From positions 62,001 to 126,000 of the forward strand of contig JADJVD010000001.1 in the NCBI GenBank assembly GCA_016716745.1: a stretch of DNA of 64,000 nt, written 5' to 3'. Both the position numbers and the translations under genes were made by a program. Shown here piece after piece: positions 45,542 through 54,034 of the stretch. The notes below the pieces were generated by a model. It ran no database searches and was not told the origin of the DNA. It saw only the letters and a list, made by a program, of their open reading frames with translations. Each line of letters starts with the position of its first letter. Position 1 is the first letter of the stretch. The stretch is from Hyphomicrobiales bacterium. Lineage in GTDB: Bacteria > Pseudomonadota > Alphaproteobacteria > Rhizobiales > Beijerinckiaceae.

Positions 45542-46180
45542 CTAACGCGCCAGATCGCGCAGGCCGTCGACGACGAGGCGGCCGCCGACCAGGCCGAAGG
45601 CGAGACCGAACCCCGCCTCGACCCGGCGCGCGAAGGCGGCGTAGCCGCTGCGCGCCGGCCCGCTCGACAGCAGCGCGGCGTAGCCGCCGTAGACGATCAG
45701 CGCCGAGGCCGCGCCGAGCGGAGCGATGACCAGCGCCTGCGCCGTCGTCAGGCCCGAACCGATGAGGTAGGTCGCGACCGCGCTCCACATCAGCGCCGAT
45801 TTCGGGTTGGTGAGATTGACCGCGAGGCCGCGCGCATAGGCGCGCAGGCCCGAGAGCGGCGCGCCCCTGGCCGCGACAAGATCGCGCGGCGCGCCGCGCC
45901 ATGCAGCCAGCAGCGCCTTCGCCGCCAGCGCGCAGAGATAGGCGCCGCCGGCCAGCTTCATCGCGGTCAGCGCGGCCGGGGCGACCGCGATCAGCGCGGC
46001 GAGGCCCGTCACCGCCAGCGTCACCCAGGCGAAGACGGCTGTGGCGACGCCGAGGGCGACGAGCAGCGCCGGCCGGCGTCCTTGCGACAGCGCCGTCGCG
46101 GCGACGGCGAGCAGATTGGGGCCGGGCGCGATCTGCCCGAGAACGACGCCGGCGAGCGTGGTCAGATAGACCTCCAGCAC
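45542..46180 (-). CDS. LysE family amino-acid exporter
   Basis: A 212-residue inner-membrane protein of the LysE/RhtB family with about six spans. The N-terminal GQIAPGPNLLAVAATALSQG is the family signature, and the conserved NLTNPKSALMWSAVATYL segment lies near the middle. Members export basic amino acids, threonine, homoserine or other small metabolites; the substrate cannot be predicted. It lies eight bases downstream of the UPF0262 gene on the same strand, so it may be the last gene of the hisD unit. Confidence 0.9.
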   Translation of the reverse strand: MLEVYLTTLAGVVLGQIAPGPNLLAVAATALSQGRRPALLVALGVATAVFAWVTLAVTGLAALIAVAPAALTAMKLAGGAYLCALAAKALLAAWRGAPRDLVAARGAPLSGLRAYARGLAVNLTNPKSALMWSAVATYLIGSGLTTAQALVIAPLGAASALIVYGGYAALLSSGPARSGYAAFARRVEAGFGLAFGLVGGRLVVDGLRDLAR

Positions 46181-46188
46181 GGCGCGCC

Positions 46189-46677
46189 TCAGCCGCGCCA
46201 GTGCAGCGCGGCGACGAGCGTGAACAGCCGGCGCGCGGTGTCGAAATCGGTCTCGATCTTGCCGGCGAGCCGCTCTTCCAGAATGCGCGCGCCGTCGTCG
46301 TGCAGGGCGCGGCGGTTGAAGTCCATCGCCTCGATCTGCGCCGGCGTCGCGGTGCGGATCGCCGCGTAGTAGCTTTCGCAGATCAGAAAATAGTCTTTCA
46401 GGATGCGGCGGAACGGCGTCAGCGACAGCAGATGCGTGACGATCGAGGCGCCGTCCGTCGTGCGCACGTCGAGCGCGAGCCGCGATTCGTGCAGCGCGAT
46501 CATCAGCGCGTAGGGGCCGTCGTCGCGGCCCGGCAGGCCGAAGACATTCTCCTCGACGAGATCGTAGATCGCGATCTGGCGCTCGTGCTGCTGCTCGACT
46601 CCGACCTGTCCGGTCGCCGCGTCGTCGAGGACGACGGCGACGAGGCGGCGGCGGTCGATCTCGTCCGTCGCGTCCAT
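46189..46677 (-). CDS. UPF0262 family protein
   Basis: A 162-residue protein of an uncharacterised family restricted to alphaproteobacteria. Recognisable parts are ERQIAIYDLVEENVFGL, LLSLTPFRRILKDYFLICE and YYAAIRTATPAQIEAMD near the end. It has no signal or membrane segment, so it should be cytoplasmic. Its ATG shares one base with the hisD stop (46677), a coupling repeated in related genomes and the main hint of function. No reaction is known. Confidence 0.88.
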   Translation of the reverse strand: MDATDEIDRRRLVAVVLDDAATGQVGVEQQHERQIAIYDLVEENVFGLPGRDDGPYALMIALHESRLALDVRTTDGASIVTHLLSLTPFRRILKDYFLICESYYAAIRTATPAQIEAMDFNRRALHDDGARILEERLAGKIETDFDTARRLFTLVAALHWRG

Positions 46678-47978
46678 CAGATCGTCCGGAAGTTGGTGCG
46701 GATCGCCACGGAGCGGGCGTGCGCGGCCAGCCCCTCCGCCTCGCCGAGCGCGATGGCGGCCGGCGCCAGCTCCACCAGCGCGGCGGCGCTGCATTTCAGC
46801 AGCGAGGTGCGCTTCATGAAGTCGAGCACGTTGAGGCCGGAGGCGAAGCGCGCGGAGCGCGCCGTCGGCAGCACATGGTTGGAGCCGCCGACATAATCGC
46901 CGATGGCCTCCGGCGTATGCGCGCCGAGGAAGATCGCGCCGGCGTTGGTCACCTGTCTGGCGAGCGCCTCGTCGTCCTTCGCCATGATCTCGAGATGCTC
47001 GGGGGCGAGCCGGTCGACCAGCGGGATCGCCTCGGCGAGCGCGCCGACGAGAATGATGGCGCCATTGTCGCGCCAGCTCGCCTCGGCGATGGCGCGGCGC
47101 GGCAGCGTCGCGAGCTGGGAGTCGACGGCTTTCGTCACGCGCTCGGCGAGCGCGGCGTCGTCGGTGACGAGGATCGACTGCGCCGCCTCGTCGTGCTCGG
47201 CCTGCGCCAGCAGGTCTGCGGCGATCCAGTCGGCGTTGGCCGTCCGGTCGGCGAGGATCACCACCTCGGAGGGACCGGCGATCATGTCGATGCCGACTGT
47301 TCCAAAAACGCGGCGCTTGGCGGCGGCGACATAGGCGTTGCCGGGTCCGACGATCTTGGCGACGGGGCGGATCGACTGCGTGCCGTAGGCGAGGGCGGCC
47401 ACCGCCTGCGCGCCGCCGACGCGCCAGATCTCGTCGACGCCGGCAAGGTCGGCCGCCGCCAGCACCAGCGGCGAGATCTCGCCGCGCGGCGTCGGCACGG
47501 TCATGGCGAGGCGCTTGACGCCGGCGACCTTGGCGGGGATGGCGTTCATCAGCACCGAGGAGGGGTAGCTCGCCGTGCCGCCCGGAACGTAGAGGCCGAC
47601 CGCCTCAATGGCGCTCCAGCGCCAGCCGAGCTCGACGCCGGCTGCGTCGGTGAAGCGCAGATCGGCTGGCTTCTGGCGTTCGTGATAGGCGCGAATGCGC
47701 GCGGCGGCGAAGCGCAGCGCCTCGAGCTGGCGCGCCGGAGACGGGGCAGCGGCGGCGGCGATCTCGGCCTTCGTGACGGCGAGGCCGCCGGCGGCGAGAT
47801 CGACATGGTCGAACTTGCCCGGCAGTTCGATCAGCGCCGCGTCGCCGCGCGCCCGCACGTCGGCGATGATGTCGGCGACGGCGCGGTCGACATCCTCCGA
47901 CGCCTCGCGCTTCATCGTCAGCAGCGTCTCGAAGCGGGCGGCGAAATCGGGATCGCTCGTCGTCAGACGAATCGGCAT
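46677..47978 (-). CDS. hisD: Histidinol dehydrogenase
   Basis: Performs the last two oxidations of histidine synthesis, histidinol to histidine, with NAD+ and a zinc ion. The 433-residue protein begins MPIRLTTSDPDFAARFETLL and has GLYVPGGTASYPSSVLMNAI, VGPGNAYVAAAKRRVFG, AGPSEVVILAD, the signature LAQAEHDEAAQSILV with zinc and catalytic residues, and LAPEHLEIM. Length is normal. It lies 26 bases after the DUF2948 gene and overlaps UPF0262, forming a likely three- or four-gene unit. Confidence 0.97.
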   Translation of the reverse strand: MPIRLTTSDPDFAARFETLLTMKREASEDVDRAVADIIADVRARGDAALIELPGKFDHVDLAAGGLAVTKAEIAAAAAPSPARQLEALRFAAARIRAYHERQKPADLRFTDAAGVELGWRWSAIEAVGLYVPGGTASYPSSVLMNAIPAKVAGVKRLAMTVPTPRGEISPLVLAAADLAGVDEIWRVGGAQAVAALAYGTQSIRPVAKIVGPGNAYVAAAKRRVFGTVGIDMIAGPSEVVILADRTANADWIAADLLAQAEHDEAAQSILVTDDAALAERVTKAVDSQLATLPRRAIAEASWRDNGAIILVGALAEAIPLVDRLAPEHLEIMAKDDEALARQVTNAGAIFLGAHTPEAIGDYVGGSNHVLPTARSARFASGLNVLDFMKRTSLLKCSAAALVELAPAAIALGEAEGLAAHARSVAIRTNFRTI

Positions 47979-48004
47979 TTGTCCATGTTCCTGCAAATGT
48001 CCCG

Positions 48005-48463
48005 TCAGCGCGGCGGCGCCTCGTCGCCGAGCTGGTGGCCGGGGCAGCACCCCGCCCGCCAGCGCGGCCCCATGTCGCGCATCTGCGCCTCGACGCACTC
48101 GACCGCAAGACGAATGGCGACGCCGCCGGAGAAGGTGAGCACGATGTGGCCGGCCGGCGCCTCGCCGGGCTCGAAGCGGATCGCCAGCAGATTGAGGATC
48201 GCGTCGCGGTTGTCGCGGTCGAACCGCACGCTGGAGACGCCGGTGACGCGGTCGAAATGCAGGCCTGTGCAGGCGCGCTCGCGCCGGCCCCGCTCCATCG
48301 CCTCCCAGTCGAACCGGGAGACGAGCAGCGCGAAGCGCTTCTCCCGCGGCAGCCACGCCATGTCGCGCGTCGGCGCCAGCGCGTCCTGCAGATGCGCGGA
48401 GACGACGGCGAGGTCGTCCTCGTCGAGCGCCATGAGTTTCAGTGGGGCGGCCGTCTTCATCAT
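48005..48463 (-). CDS. DUF2948 family protein
   Basis: A 152-residue protein of an alphaproteobacterial family of unknown function, typically just upstream of hisD. The opening LKLMALDEDDLAVVSAHLQDA and the segment EKRFALLVSRFDWE are family features. The C-terminal MGPRWRAGCCPGH is Cys-containing. A second ATG at 48460 is as good as the one at 48463. Cytoplasmic by the absence of hydrophobic segments. Role unknown, although its conserved place before hisD suggests a link with the histidine genes or with general growth. Confidence 0.87.
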   Translation of the reverse strand: MMKTAAPLKLMALDEDDLAVVSAHLQDALAPTRDMAWLPREKRFALLVSRFDWEAMERGRRERACTGLHFDRVTGVSSVRFDRDNRDAILNLLAIRFEPGEAPAGHIVLTFSGGVAIRLAVECVEAQMRDMGPRWRAGCCPGHQLGDEAPPR

Positions 48464-48542
48464 CGCCGGGTCCTGTCGGGGTTCTGCATAGAGCGCAGGG
48501 CCGAGCGGCGCAACGCCGCCGCGGCCGGCTCGTGGTCGGCCC

Positions 48543-49745
48543 CTAGATGGGGTCGACGCGCCCCGGCGTCACCCTCAGGCGCTGCGCGCCGGCCGGCAGA
48601 TCGGCGAAGGCCGCCGGATCGGCCCCGGTGAGCCAGACCTGTCCGCCGAGCGCCTCCAGCGCGCCGAACAGGGCGGCGCGGCGCTTCGGATCGAAATGGG
48701 CGGCGATCTCGTCGAGCAGAACCAGCGGGGCGAGGCCGCTCTCCTGCGCCACGAGGCGGGCGTGGGCGAGCACGAGGCCGACCAGCAGCGCCTTCTGTTC
48801 GCCGGTCGAGCACAGCGCCGCCTCGACGTCCTTCGGCCCGTGGCGGACGAGCAGGTCGGCGCGGTGCGGGCCGACGAGCGTGCGCCCGGCGGCGGCGTCG
48901 CGCGCCCGACCCTCGCGCAGCAGCGCGCGATAGCGATCCTCGACCGCGAGCGCGGGCTCGGCGGCGATCCAGCCCTCCAGATCGCCCGCCAGCGCCAGCG
49001 TCGCCCAGGGGAAGCCGGCGGCGGCGTCCCGCGTGCGGGCCGCCAGCCCGGCGAGACGGGCGACCGTCTCGACGCGCGCGGCGGCGACCGCCACGCCGAG
49101 TTCGGCCAGTTCGCGCTCGGCGGCGTCGAGCCAGCGCGAGTCGCGGCCGCCCTCCTCGAGCAGGCGGTTGCGGTTGCGCAGGGCCCGCTCCAGCGCGCTG
49201 ACGCGGGCGCCGTGGTCGCTGTCGACCGCGAGCACAAGACGGTCGAGAAAACGGCGCCGGCGCTCGCCGGCGGCGGCGACGAACAGCCCGTCCATGGCCG
49301 GCGTCAGCCAGACGACGCGCAGATGATCGGCGAAGACGCGGGCGCTGGCGGCCGGCGCGCGGTCGACGCGGAACTGGCGCTGGCCCGCGCCATCCCCCTC
49401 GCCCTGCCCCGGCTCGACGCCGGTGCCGAGGCGCACGCGGTCGGCGGGCGCCAGATCGTCGTCGCGCGTGGCCTCCAAAGAGACCGCCCAGCCGCCCGAG
49501 CCGCCGATGCGCGCGCTGTCGGAAATCTCGGCCCGGCGCATGCCGCGCCCCGGCGTGAACAGGGAGAGCGCCTCGAGCACGTTGGTCTTGCCGGCGCCGT
49601 TGTCGCCGGTCAGCGCGACGACGGCGCCGTCGACCGCCAGATCGAGCGCGGCGTAGGAGCGATAATCGGCGAGCGCGAGGCGACGCACCATCGGCCGGCG
49701 CGGGCGCGGGGCTTGGAACGGGCGTGCGGGCGCGGAATCGGACAT
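48543..49745 (-). CDS. recF: DNA replication and repair protein RecF
   Basis: An SMC-like ATPase that loads RecA at gaps with RecO and RecR. The 400-residue product has Walker A GDNGAGKTNVLEALSLF, the residues LVLAVDSDHGARV, the ABC-type signature region STGEQKALLVGLVLAHARL and Walker B LVLLDEIAAHFD. The ATG at 49745 gives an 18-residue Pro/Arg-rich leader before VRRLALADYRSYAAL; another ATG at 49691 begins MVRRLALADYRSY, as in homologs, and could be the true start. It lies downstream of dcm and vsr, which separate it from dnaN. Confidence 0.93.
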   Translation of the reverse strand: MSDSAPARPFQAPRPRRPMVRRLALADYRSYAALDLAVDGAVVALTGDNGAGKTNVLEALSLFTPGRGMRRAEISDSARIGGSGGWAVSLEATRDDDLAPADRVRLGTGVEPGQGEGDGAGQRQFRVDRAPAASARVFADHLRVVWLTPAMDGLFVAAAGERRRRFLDRLVLAVDSDHGARVSALERALRNRNRLLEEGGRDSRWLDAAERELAELGVAVAAARVETVARLAGLAARTRDAAAGFPWATLALAGDLEGWIAAEPALAVEDRYRALLREGRARDAAAGRTLVGPHRADLLVRHGPKDVEAALCSTGEQKALLVGLVLAHARLVAQESGLAPLVLLDEIAAHFDPKRRAALFGALEALGGQVWLTGADPAAFADLPAGAQRLRVTPGRVDPI

Positions 49746-49788
49746 CGGCAGGTGAAGTGGCACGAACCGGGCCGGCGCGGAAGGGCGT

Positions 49789-50202
49789 TCAGGCGCAGAC
49801 GAAGGCGCGCAGCCGCGCCGACAGCGCCTGCGCCTGCCGCGTCTCGCACTCCCAGACGACGAGGCTCGACCATCCCTGCCCTGCAAGGGCGGCGAGCGCG
49901 GCCGCGTCGCGGGCGCGGTTGCGGGCGATCTTGGCGGCCCAGTAGTCCGCGTTCGCCTTCGGCATGCGGGCGCCGCGCGGGCAGTCGTGGCCGTGCCAGA
50001 AGCAGCCATGCACGAAGATCGCCTTCCGCCGGCCGAGATAGGCGACGTCGGGCCGTCCCGGCAGCTCCTTGCGGTCGAGCCGGTAGCCCGGCGCGAAGGC
50101 GCGCAGCAACGCGCGCACGGCAAGCTCGGGCGTGGTGTCGCGCGACTTCACCGCGCGCATCGTGGCGGAGCGCCGCGCGTCGGGCGGCTCAGGCCGCGTC
50201 AC
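49789..50202 (-). CDS. vsr: Very short patch repair endonuclease Vsr
   Basis: Nicks DNA at T:G mismatches produced by deamination of 5-methylcytosine at the cognate Dcm site. The 137-residue protein has the catalytic Asp52 in GRPDVAYLGRRKAIF, and His65, Cys67, His70, His72 and Cys74 in FVHGCFWHGHDC, covering the active-site and structural zinc positions. The N-terminal SATMRAVKSRDTTPELAVR is typical. It overlaps the end of the cytosine methyltransferase gene by 14 bases, the usual dcm-vsr partnership, and precedes recF by 43 bases. Confidence 0.95.
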   Translation of the reverse strand: MTRPEPPDARRSATMRAVKSRDTTPELAVRALLRAFAPGYRLDRKELPGRPDVAYLGRRKAIFVHGCFWHGHDCPRGARMPKANADYWAAKIARNRARDAAALAALAGQGWSSLVVWECETRQAQALSARLRAFVCA

Positions 50203-51346
50203 GGCCGCGCGCCGCCGCCAGCAGCGGCAGCAACAGATGCTCGGACAGGAAGCGCACGACGGGGACGACCACGCCGTCCCCCAGCAAATGATAGGCGTCG
50301 TTGGCGCGGGCCGGCAGCGAATAGGAGTCGGGCAGGCCCATCAGCCGCGCCGCCTCGCGCGGCGAGACGAGGCGGCTGCGCACCCTGCCGTCCTCGACGA
50401 TCAGCAGCGACTGGCGGGAGGAGCCGCCGGCCGGCGTGCGCAGGCAACCGGCGAGGCCGTCGAACCGCGCCTCGGCGCGTTGCCGACGGACGCCCGCCGC
50501 GTCGCGCCGCGTGCGCCGGTAGAGCGCGCCGACCCGGAAGCCGCCGGCCGCCCGCGCGGCCTCGACGCGGGCGAGATTCAGCGGCGACATCAGCGCCAGC
50601 AGCCGCGCCGTCTGCTCCGGCGCGTCCCACCGCACGCCCTGCGGATCGCGCTCGACGAGATCGGCGAGATCGACATTCCGGCGCGGCGGGGCCGGCAGGC
50701 GCCACCACCGCCATGCGGCGCGCAGATCGGCCGGCAGCGTGGCGACGGCGCGGATCAGCGCGGGGCTCGCGCAGTCCGGCGACGGGGCGGGCGCGGCGAG
50801 CGCCGGATCGGGATCGCGGGCGGCGACCACGAACAGGCGCGGACGCGATTGCGGAACGAAATGCGCGGCGTCGACGGTCATGGCGCCGACGACGTAGCCG
50901 AGGCGCGCAAGCGCGTCGCAGAGCGCGACGAAATCGCGCCCGCCATGCGAGGTGACGAGGCCGACGACATTCTCGATGGCGACGAGGCGCGGCGCCCTGC
51001 CCTCGGCGGCGAGCCCCGCCAGCAGCGCGTGAAAGCCCCAGAAGGCGCCCGAACGCGCGCCCGACAGGCCGCGCCCGGCGCCGGCGAGGGAGAGATCCTG
51101 ACAAGGGAAGGAGGCCCAGGCGAGGTCGGCGACGCCGGGCAGATCGGCGGGGCGAAGCGCGTGAACGTCGCCGACGCGCAGCGCGTCCGCACCCCAGGCG
51201 CCGGCGTAGCTTGCGGCCTTGCGGGCGTCGATGTCGTTGGCGAAGAGGCAGCGCCAATCCGCGCCGAGGCCGGCGCGGACCATGCCGCCGCCGGCGAAGA
51301 ACTCGTAGAAGCCCGGCTTGGCGCCGCGCACGGCCCCTGCGCTCAC
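50189..51346 (-). CDS. dcm: DNA (cytosine-5-)-methyltransferase
   Basis: Makes 5-methylcytosine in a specific site. The 385-residue protein has motif I EFFAGGGMVRAGLGAD, the catalytic Cys82 in ASFPCQDLSLAG, motif VI with Glu125 in AIENVVGLVTSHGG, motif VIII QSRPRLFVVAA and motif X near DAYHLLGDGVVVPVV. The variable target-recognition region lies about 270-320. The gene has no neighbouring restriction enzyme, and its partner is vsr. Its ATG overlaps the dnaN stop by four bases (51343-51346), so it sits inside the dnaN-recF unit rather than on an evident mobile element. Confidence 0.93.
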   Translation of the reverse strand: MSAGAVRGAKPGFYEFFAGGGMVRAGLGADWRCLFANDIDARKAASYAGAWGADALRVGDVHALRPADLPGVADLAWASFPCQDLSLAGAGRGLSGARSGAFWGFHALLAGLAAEGRAPRLVAIENVVGLVTSHGGRDFVALCDALARLGYVVGAMTVDAAHFVPQSRPRLFVVAARDPDPALAAPAPSPDCASPALIRAVATLPADLRAAWRWWRLPAPPRRNVDLADLVERDPQGVRWDAPEQTARLLALMSPLNLARVEAARAAGGFRVGALYRRTRRDAAGVRRQRAEARFDGLAGCLRTPAGGSSRQSLLIVEDGRVRSRLVSPREAARLMGLPDSYSLPARANDAYHLLGDGVVVPVVRFLSEHLLLPLLAAARGRDAA

Positions 51347-52404
51347 ACGCGCATCGGCATGAGGACGTAGAGCGCGGCGGCGCCGTCGCGGTCCTGCAGC
51401 AGCGTCGGCGAGCCGGGATCGGCGAGCCTGATCAGCGCGGTGTCGGAATCGAGCTGCTGGGTGATGTCGAGCAGGTAGCGGGCGTTGAAGCCGATGTCGA
51501 TCGGCGCGGCGTCGTAATCGACCTCGACCTCCTCGGTCGCCGAGCCCGAATCCGGGTTGTTGACTGTGAGCGTCAGCCGCCCCTCGGCGATCGACAGTTT
51601 CACGGCGCGGCCGCGCTCGGACGAGATGGTCGAGACGCGGTCGACGGCGGCGGCGAAGGGCGCCTTGTCGAGCACGAGGCGCTTGTCGTTGCCGGTCGGG
51701 ATGACGCGCTGATAGTCCGGGAAGGTGCCGTCGATCAGCTTGGTGGTCATCACCACCGCGCCGAACTGGAAGCGCGCCTTGGTCGTCGACAGTTCGATCG
51801 ACACCTCCTCGCCCGCATCCTCGACGAGCTTCTGAATTTCGGCGACGGCCTTGCGCGGAATGATCACGCCCGGCATGCCGGCCGCGCCCTGCGGGGCGGG
51901 AATCTCGACGCGCGCGAGGCGATGGCCGTCGGTCGCCACCGCGCGCAGCAGCGTGCGGCCCTCGACCTCGACCGTGTGCATGAAGATGCCGTTGAGATAG
52001 TAGCGCGTCTCCTCGGTCGAGATCGCGAACTGCGTCTTGTCGATGAGGCGCTTCAGGTCAGTCGCGGCGAGCGCGAATTTATGCGTCAGCTCGGCGGCCG
52101 AAAGATCGGGAAAATCGGCCTCGGGCAGCGCCTGCAACTGGAACACCTGCGCGCCGTCGGGAATCTTGCGGACGATGTCGTAGAGCGTGTGCGCCGGCAG
52201 CGTGGTGCCGCCGGCCTGGCCGATGTCGGCGGCCAGCGTCTCGGTGATCTCGATGTCGAGATCGGTCGCCTTCAGCGTCAGCGACTGGCCCTTGGCCTGC
52301 AACAGCACGTTCGACAGGATCGGGATTGTGTTGCGGCGCTCGACGACGCGGTGGACATGGCCGAGCGCCTTGAGAAGGGCGGCGCGCTCGAGGGTGACCT
52401 TCAT
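51343..52404 (-). CDS. dnaN: DNA polymerase III beta sliding clamp, with an internal gap in domain I
   Basis: The ring that tethers the replicative polymerase. The protein starts MKVTLERAALLKALGHVHRV and ends AALYVLMPMRV, and nearly all of domains II and III is normal (STEETRYYLNGIFMHT, RAVATDGHRLARVE, FPDYQRVIPTGNDK). It is only 353 residues. Homologs of about 372 have some 19 more between DIVRKIPDGAQV and FQLQALPEADFPDL; here Val87 joins straight to Phe88 (junction at 52143/52144). The missing part covers two strands of domain I. The frame is kept. Whether it works, or reflects an assembly slip, cannot be told from the window. Confidence 0.93.
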   Translation of the reverse strand: MKVTLERAALLKALGHVHRVVERRNTIPILSNVLLQAKGQSLTLKATDLDIEITETLAADIGQAGGTTLPAHTLYDIVRKIPDGAQVFQLQALPEADFPDLSAAELTHKFALAATDLKRLIDKTQFAISTEETRYYLNGIFMHTVEVEGRTLLRAVATDGHRLARVEIPAPQGAAGMPGVIIPRKAVAEIQKLVEDAGEEVSIELSTTKARFQFGAVVMTTKLIDGTFPDYQRVIPTGNDKRLVLDKAPFAAAVDRVSTISSERGRAVKLSIAEGRLTLTVNNPDSGSATEEVEVDYDAAPIDIGFNARYLLDITQQLDSDTALIRLADPGSPTLLQDRDGAAALYVLMPMRV

Positions 52405-52563
52405 TGAAAAAACCCTGTCGTCGGTTCGTCAGGGCGCGCGCGATCGCGGCGCGAAAAACGCGCGCCCGTGGGGCGGCGACTGTGACGCGGCCAGCGCCGG
52501 CGCGCAAGCGCGCGCGTCGTTTGTCCCCGGAAAACGGAGGCCGCGGGCGCGCCCGCGGCGCGC

Positions 52564-53766
52564 TCACTGCACCGCGTTGGCGATGCTCGCGCCCGACGAG
52601 ACCGGCGCGACGACCATGTTGAAGAGCTGGAGGAACTTCTGCGCGTCGGTCATCGGCGCGTTGGAGACGTAGATCAGGTCGCGGTTGAAGACGCGGAACT
52701 GATTGGCCAGGAACATGCTGTTGGGATCGCGCATGTTGATCTGGTAGACGACCTTGACGCGGCCGCCGGAGGAGGCGACGCCCTGCGCCTCGGGCAGGCG
52801 GCGGGCGAAGCTCTCGGGCTCGAGGCGGAACACGAAGACGCCCTGCGGATCGGCCCGGGAATCGAGCAGGCCGCCGGCCTTCGAGAGCGCCTGCGCCAGC
52901 GTGACGCCCTCGGCCTCGAACGGGATTTCGGCGTTACGGCCGGTCGCGCCGTAAGCGTAGAAGCGCTGCGGATCGCGGATCACGGTCAGCACGTCGCCGG
53001 GGCGCACGAAGATGTTCTCGCGCGGATCGGCGGCGACGCGCGTCATCGCCACGCGCACTGTGCGGGAGCCGCGGCTGAGCTGCACGAAGGACTCGATCAT
53101 CGGGGCGCGCACGCCGCCGGCCGAGGCGATGACGTCGAGCACGCGGTCGCCCTTCGGCGAGACCGGCACGCGCGCGCCGCCGCCGGCGGCCTCGCCCAGC
53201 ACGGTGACCATGCTGCTCATCGGCTTGGAGACGGTGACCAGCACCTGCGGCTGGATCGCCTTGCCCTCCAGCGCGCGCTCGATGTCGTGCTGGATGTCCT
53301 GCGTGGTGCGGCCGGCGGCGCGCACGCGGCCGGCGTAGGGCACGGTGACGTAGCCGTCGCGGCCCACCGTCTGTTCGGGGATCGACGCCGAGCGCGAGCC
53401 CGCCGACAGCCGGTCAGCCACCGCGCCGGAGAACAGACCGCCCGAGCCCGCCTCCCAGATCGTCAGCGACACGACGTCGCCGACGCCGACGCGCGGATCG
53501 ACCGAGCCGCGATGGTCGCCGAAGCTGGCGAAGCTCGAATCGCCGGAGCGCCCGCGCAGCATCTGGATCGACCGGTCGTCGAGCTGGACGACGGCGTAGC
53601 GACGCTCGGATTCGGGGGCGGTCGCCTCGTCGGCGACGTCGCTGGCTTTGGGGCCGACATTCGGAACGGCCGAACAGCCGCCGAGCAACGCCAGGGCCAG
53701 ACTCGAAACGAGACCTGCGACAGGCAGGATTTTCACAGGGGCGCGCATCTGCGGCAGCTTTACCAT
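52564..53766 (-). CDS. Polysaccharide export outer-membrane lipoprotein (Wza/GumB/ExoF-like)
   Basis: A 400-residue lipoprotein of the polysaccharide biosynthesis/export family. A signal peptide ends in the lipobox LLGGC (Cys near residue 31). The Poly_export domain follows with GVGDVVSLTIWEAGSGG and GYVTVPYAGRV, then SLBB repeats with PMSSMVTVLGEA and ENIFVRPGDVLTVI. The C-terminus is NMVVAPVSSGASIANAVQ. The start at 53766 fits the signal peptide; a later ATG at 53748 is also possible. It would form the outer-membrane end of a capsule or exopolysaccharide exporter and lies downstream of a glycan-type operon 270 bases away. Confidence 0.9.
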   Translation of the reverse strand: MVKLPQMRAPVKILPVAGLVSSLALALLGGCSAVPNVGPKASDVADEATAPESERRYAVVQLDDRSIQMLRGRSGDSSFASFGDHRGSVDPRVGVGDVVSLTIWEAGSGGLFSGAVADRLSAGSRSASIPEQTVGRDGYVTVPYAGRVRAAGRTTQDIQHDIERALEGKAIQPQVLVTVSKPMSSMVTVLGEAAGGGARVPVSPKGDRVLDVIASAGGVRAPMIESFVQLSRGSRTVRVAMTRVAADPRENIFVRPGDVLTVIRDPQRFYAYGATGRNAEIPFEAEGVTLAQALSKAGGLLDSRADPQGVFVFRLEPESFARRLPEAQGVASSGGRVKVVYQINMRDPNSMFLANQFRVFNRDLIYVSNAPMTDAQKFLQLFNMVVAPVSSGASIANAVQ

Positions 53767-54034
53767 GGCGTCCCCAACGTGACCACCCGCGCGCGATGCG
53801 GGCGCCGTCCCATTCCGGAACGCCGCCGCCGGCGCCTCACGATCAAGCCTTCGCATCCGACGAGCTTTCACACGAAAAAGCGAACAACGTCTTACACCTG
53901 CCTCTTACACCGGGGATTGTGGCTGCGGTCCGGCCGCAAGGTCGCGCCGCGTCGTTTCCGGCGACGGTGTGTCTTTCCGGTCATCCCTTGCAGCTCATCC
54001 CTCGGGACGTCCGCGCGCGGCGCGCGCGGGACGT

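Noticed and set aside
48543..52404. dcm-vsr as part of a restriction-modification or mobile island
   Set aside because: No restriction nuclease, integrase, terminal repeats or flanking tRNA are present, and the genes overlap dnaN in the manner of an old operon.
53767..54034. Small gene between the export lipoprotein gene and the SDR gene
   Set aside because: The short frames there are Arg/Pro-rich, lack ribosome sites and match nothing; the stretch probably holds the end of the glycan operon and the promoter of the lipoprotein gene.
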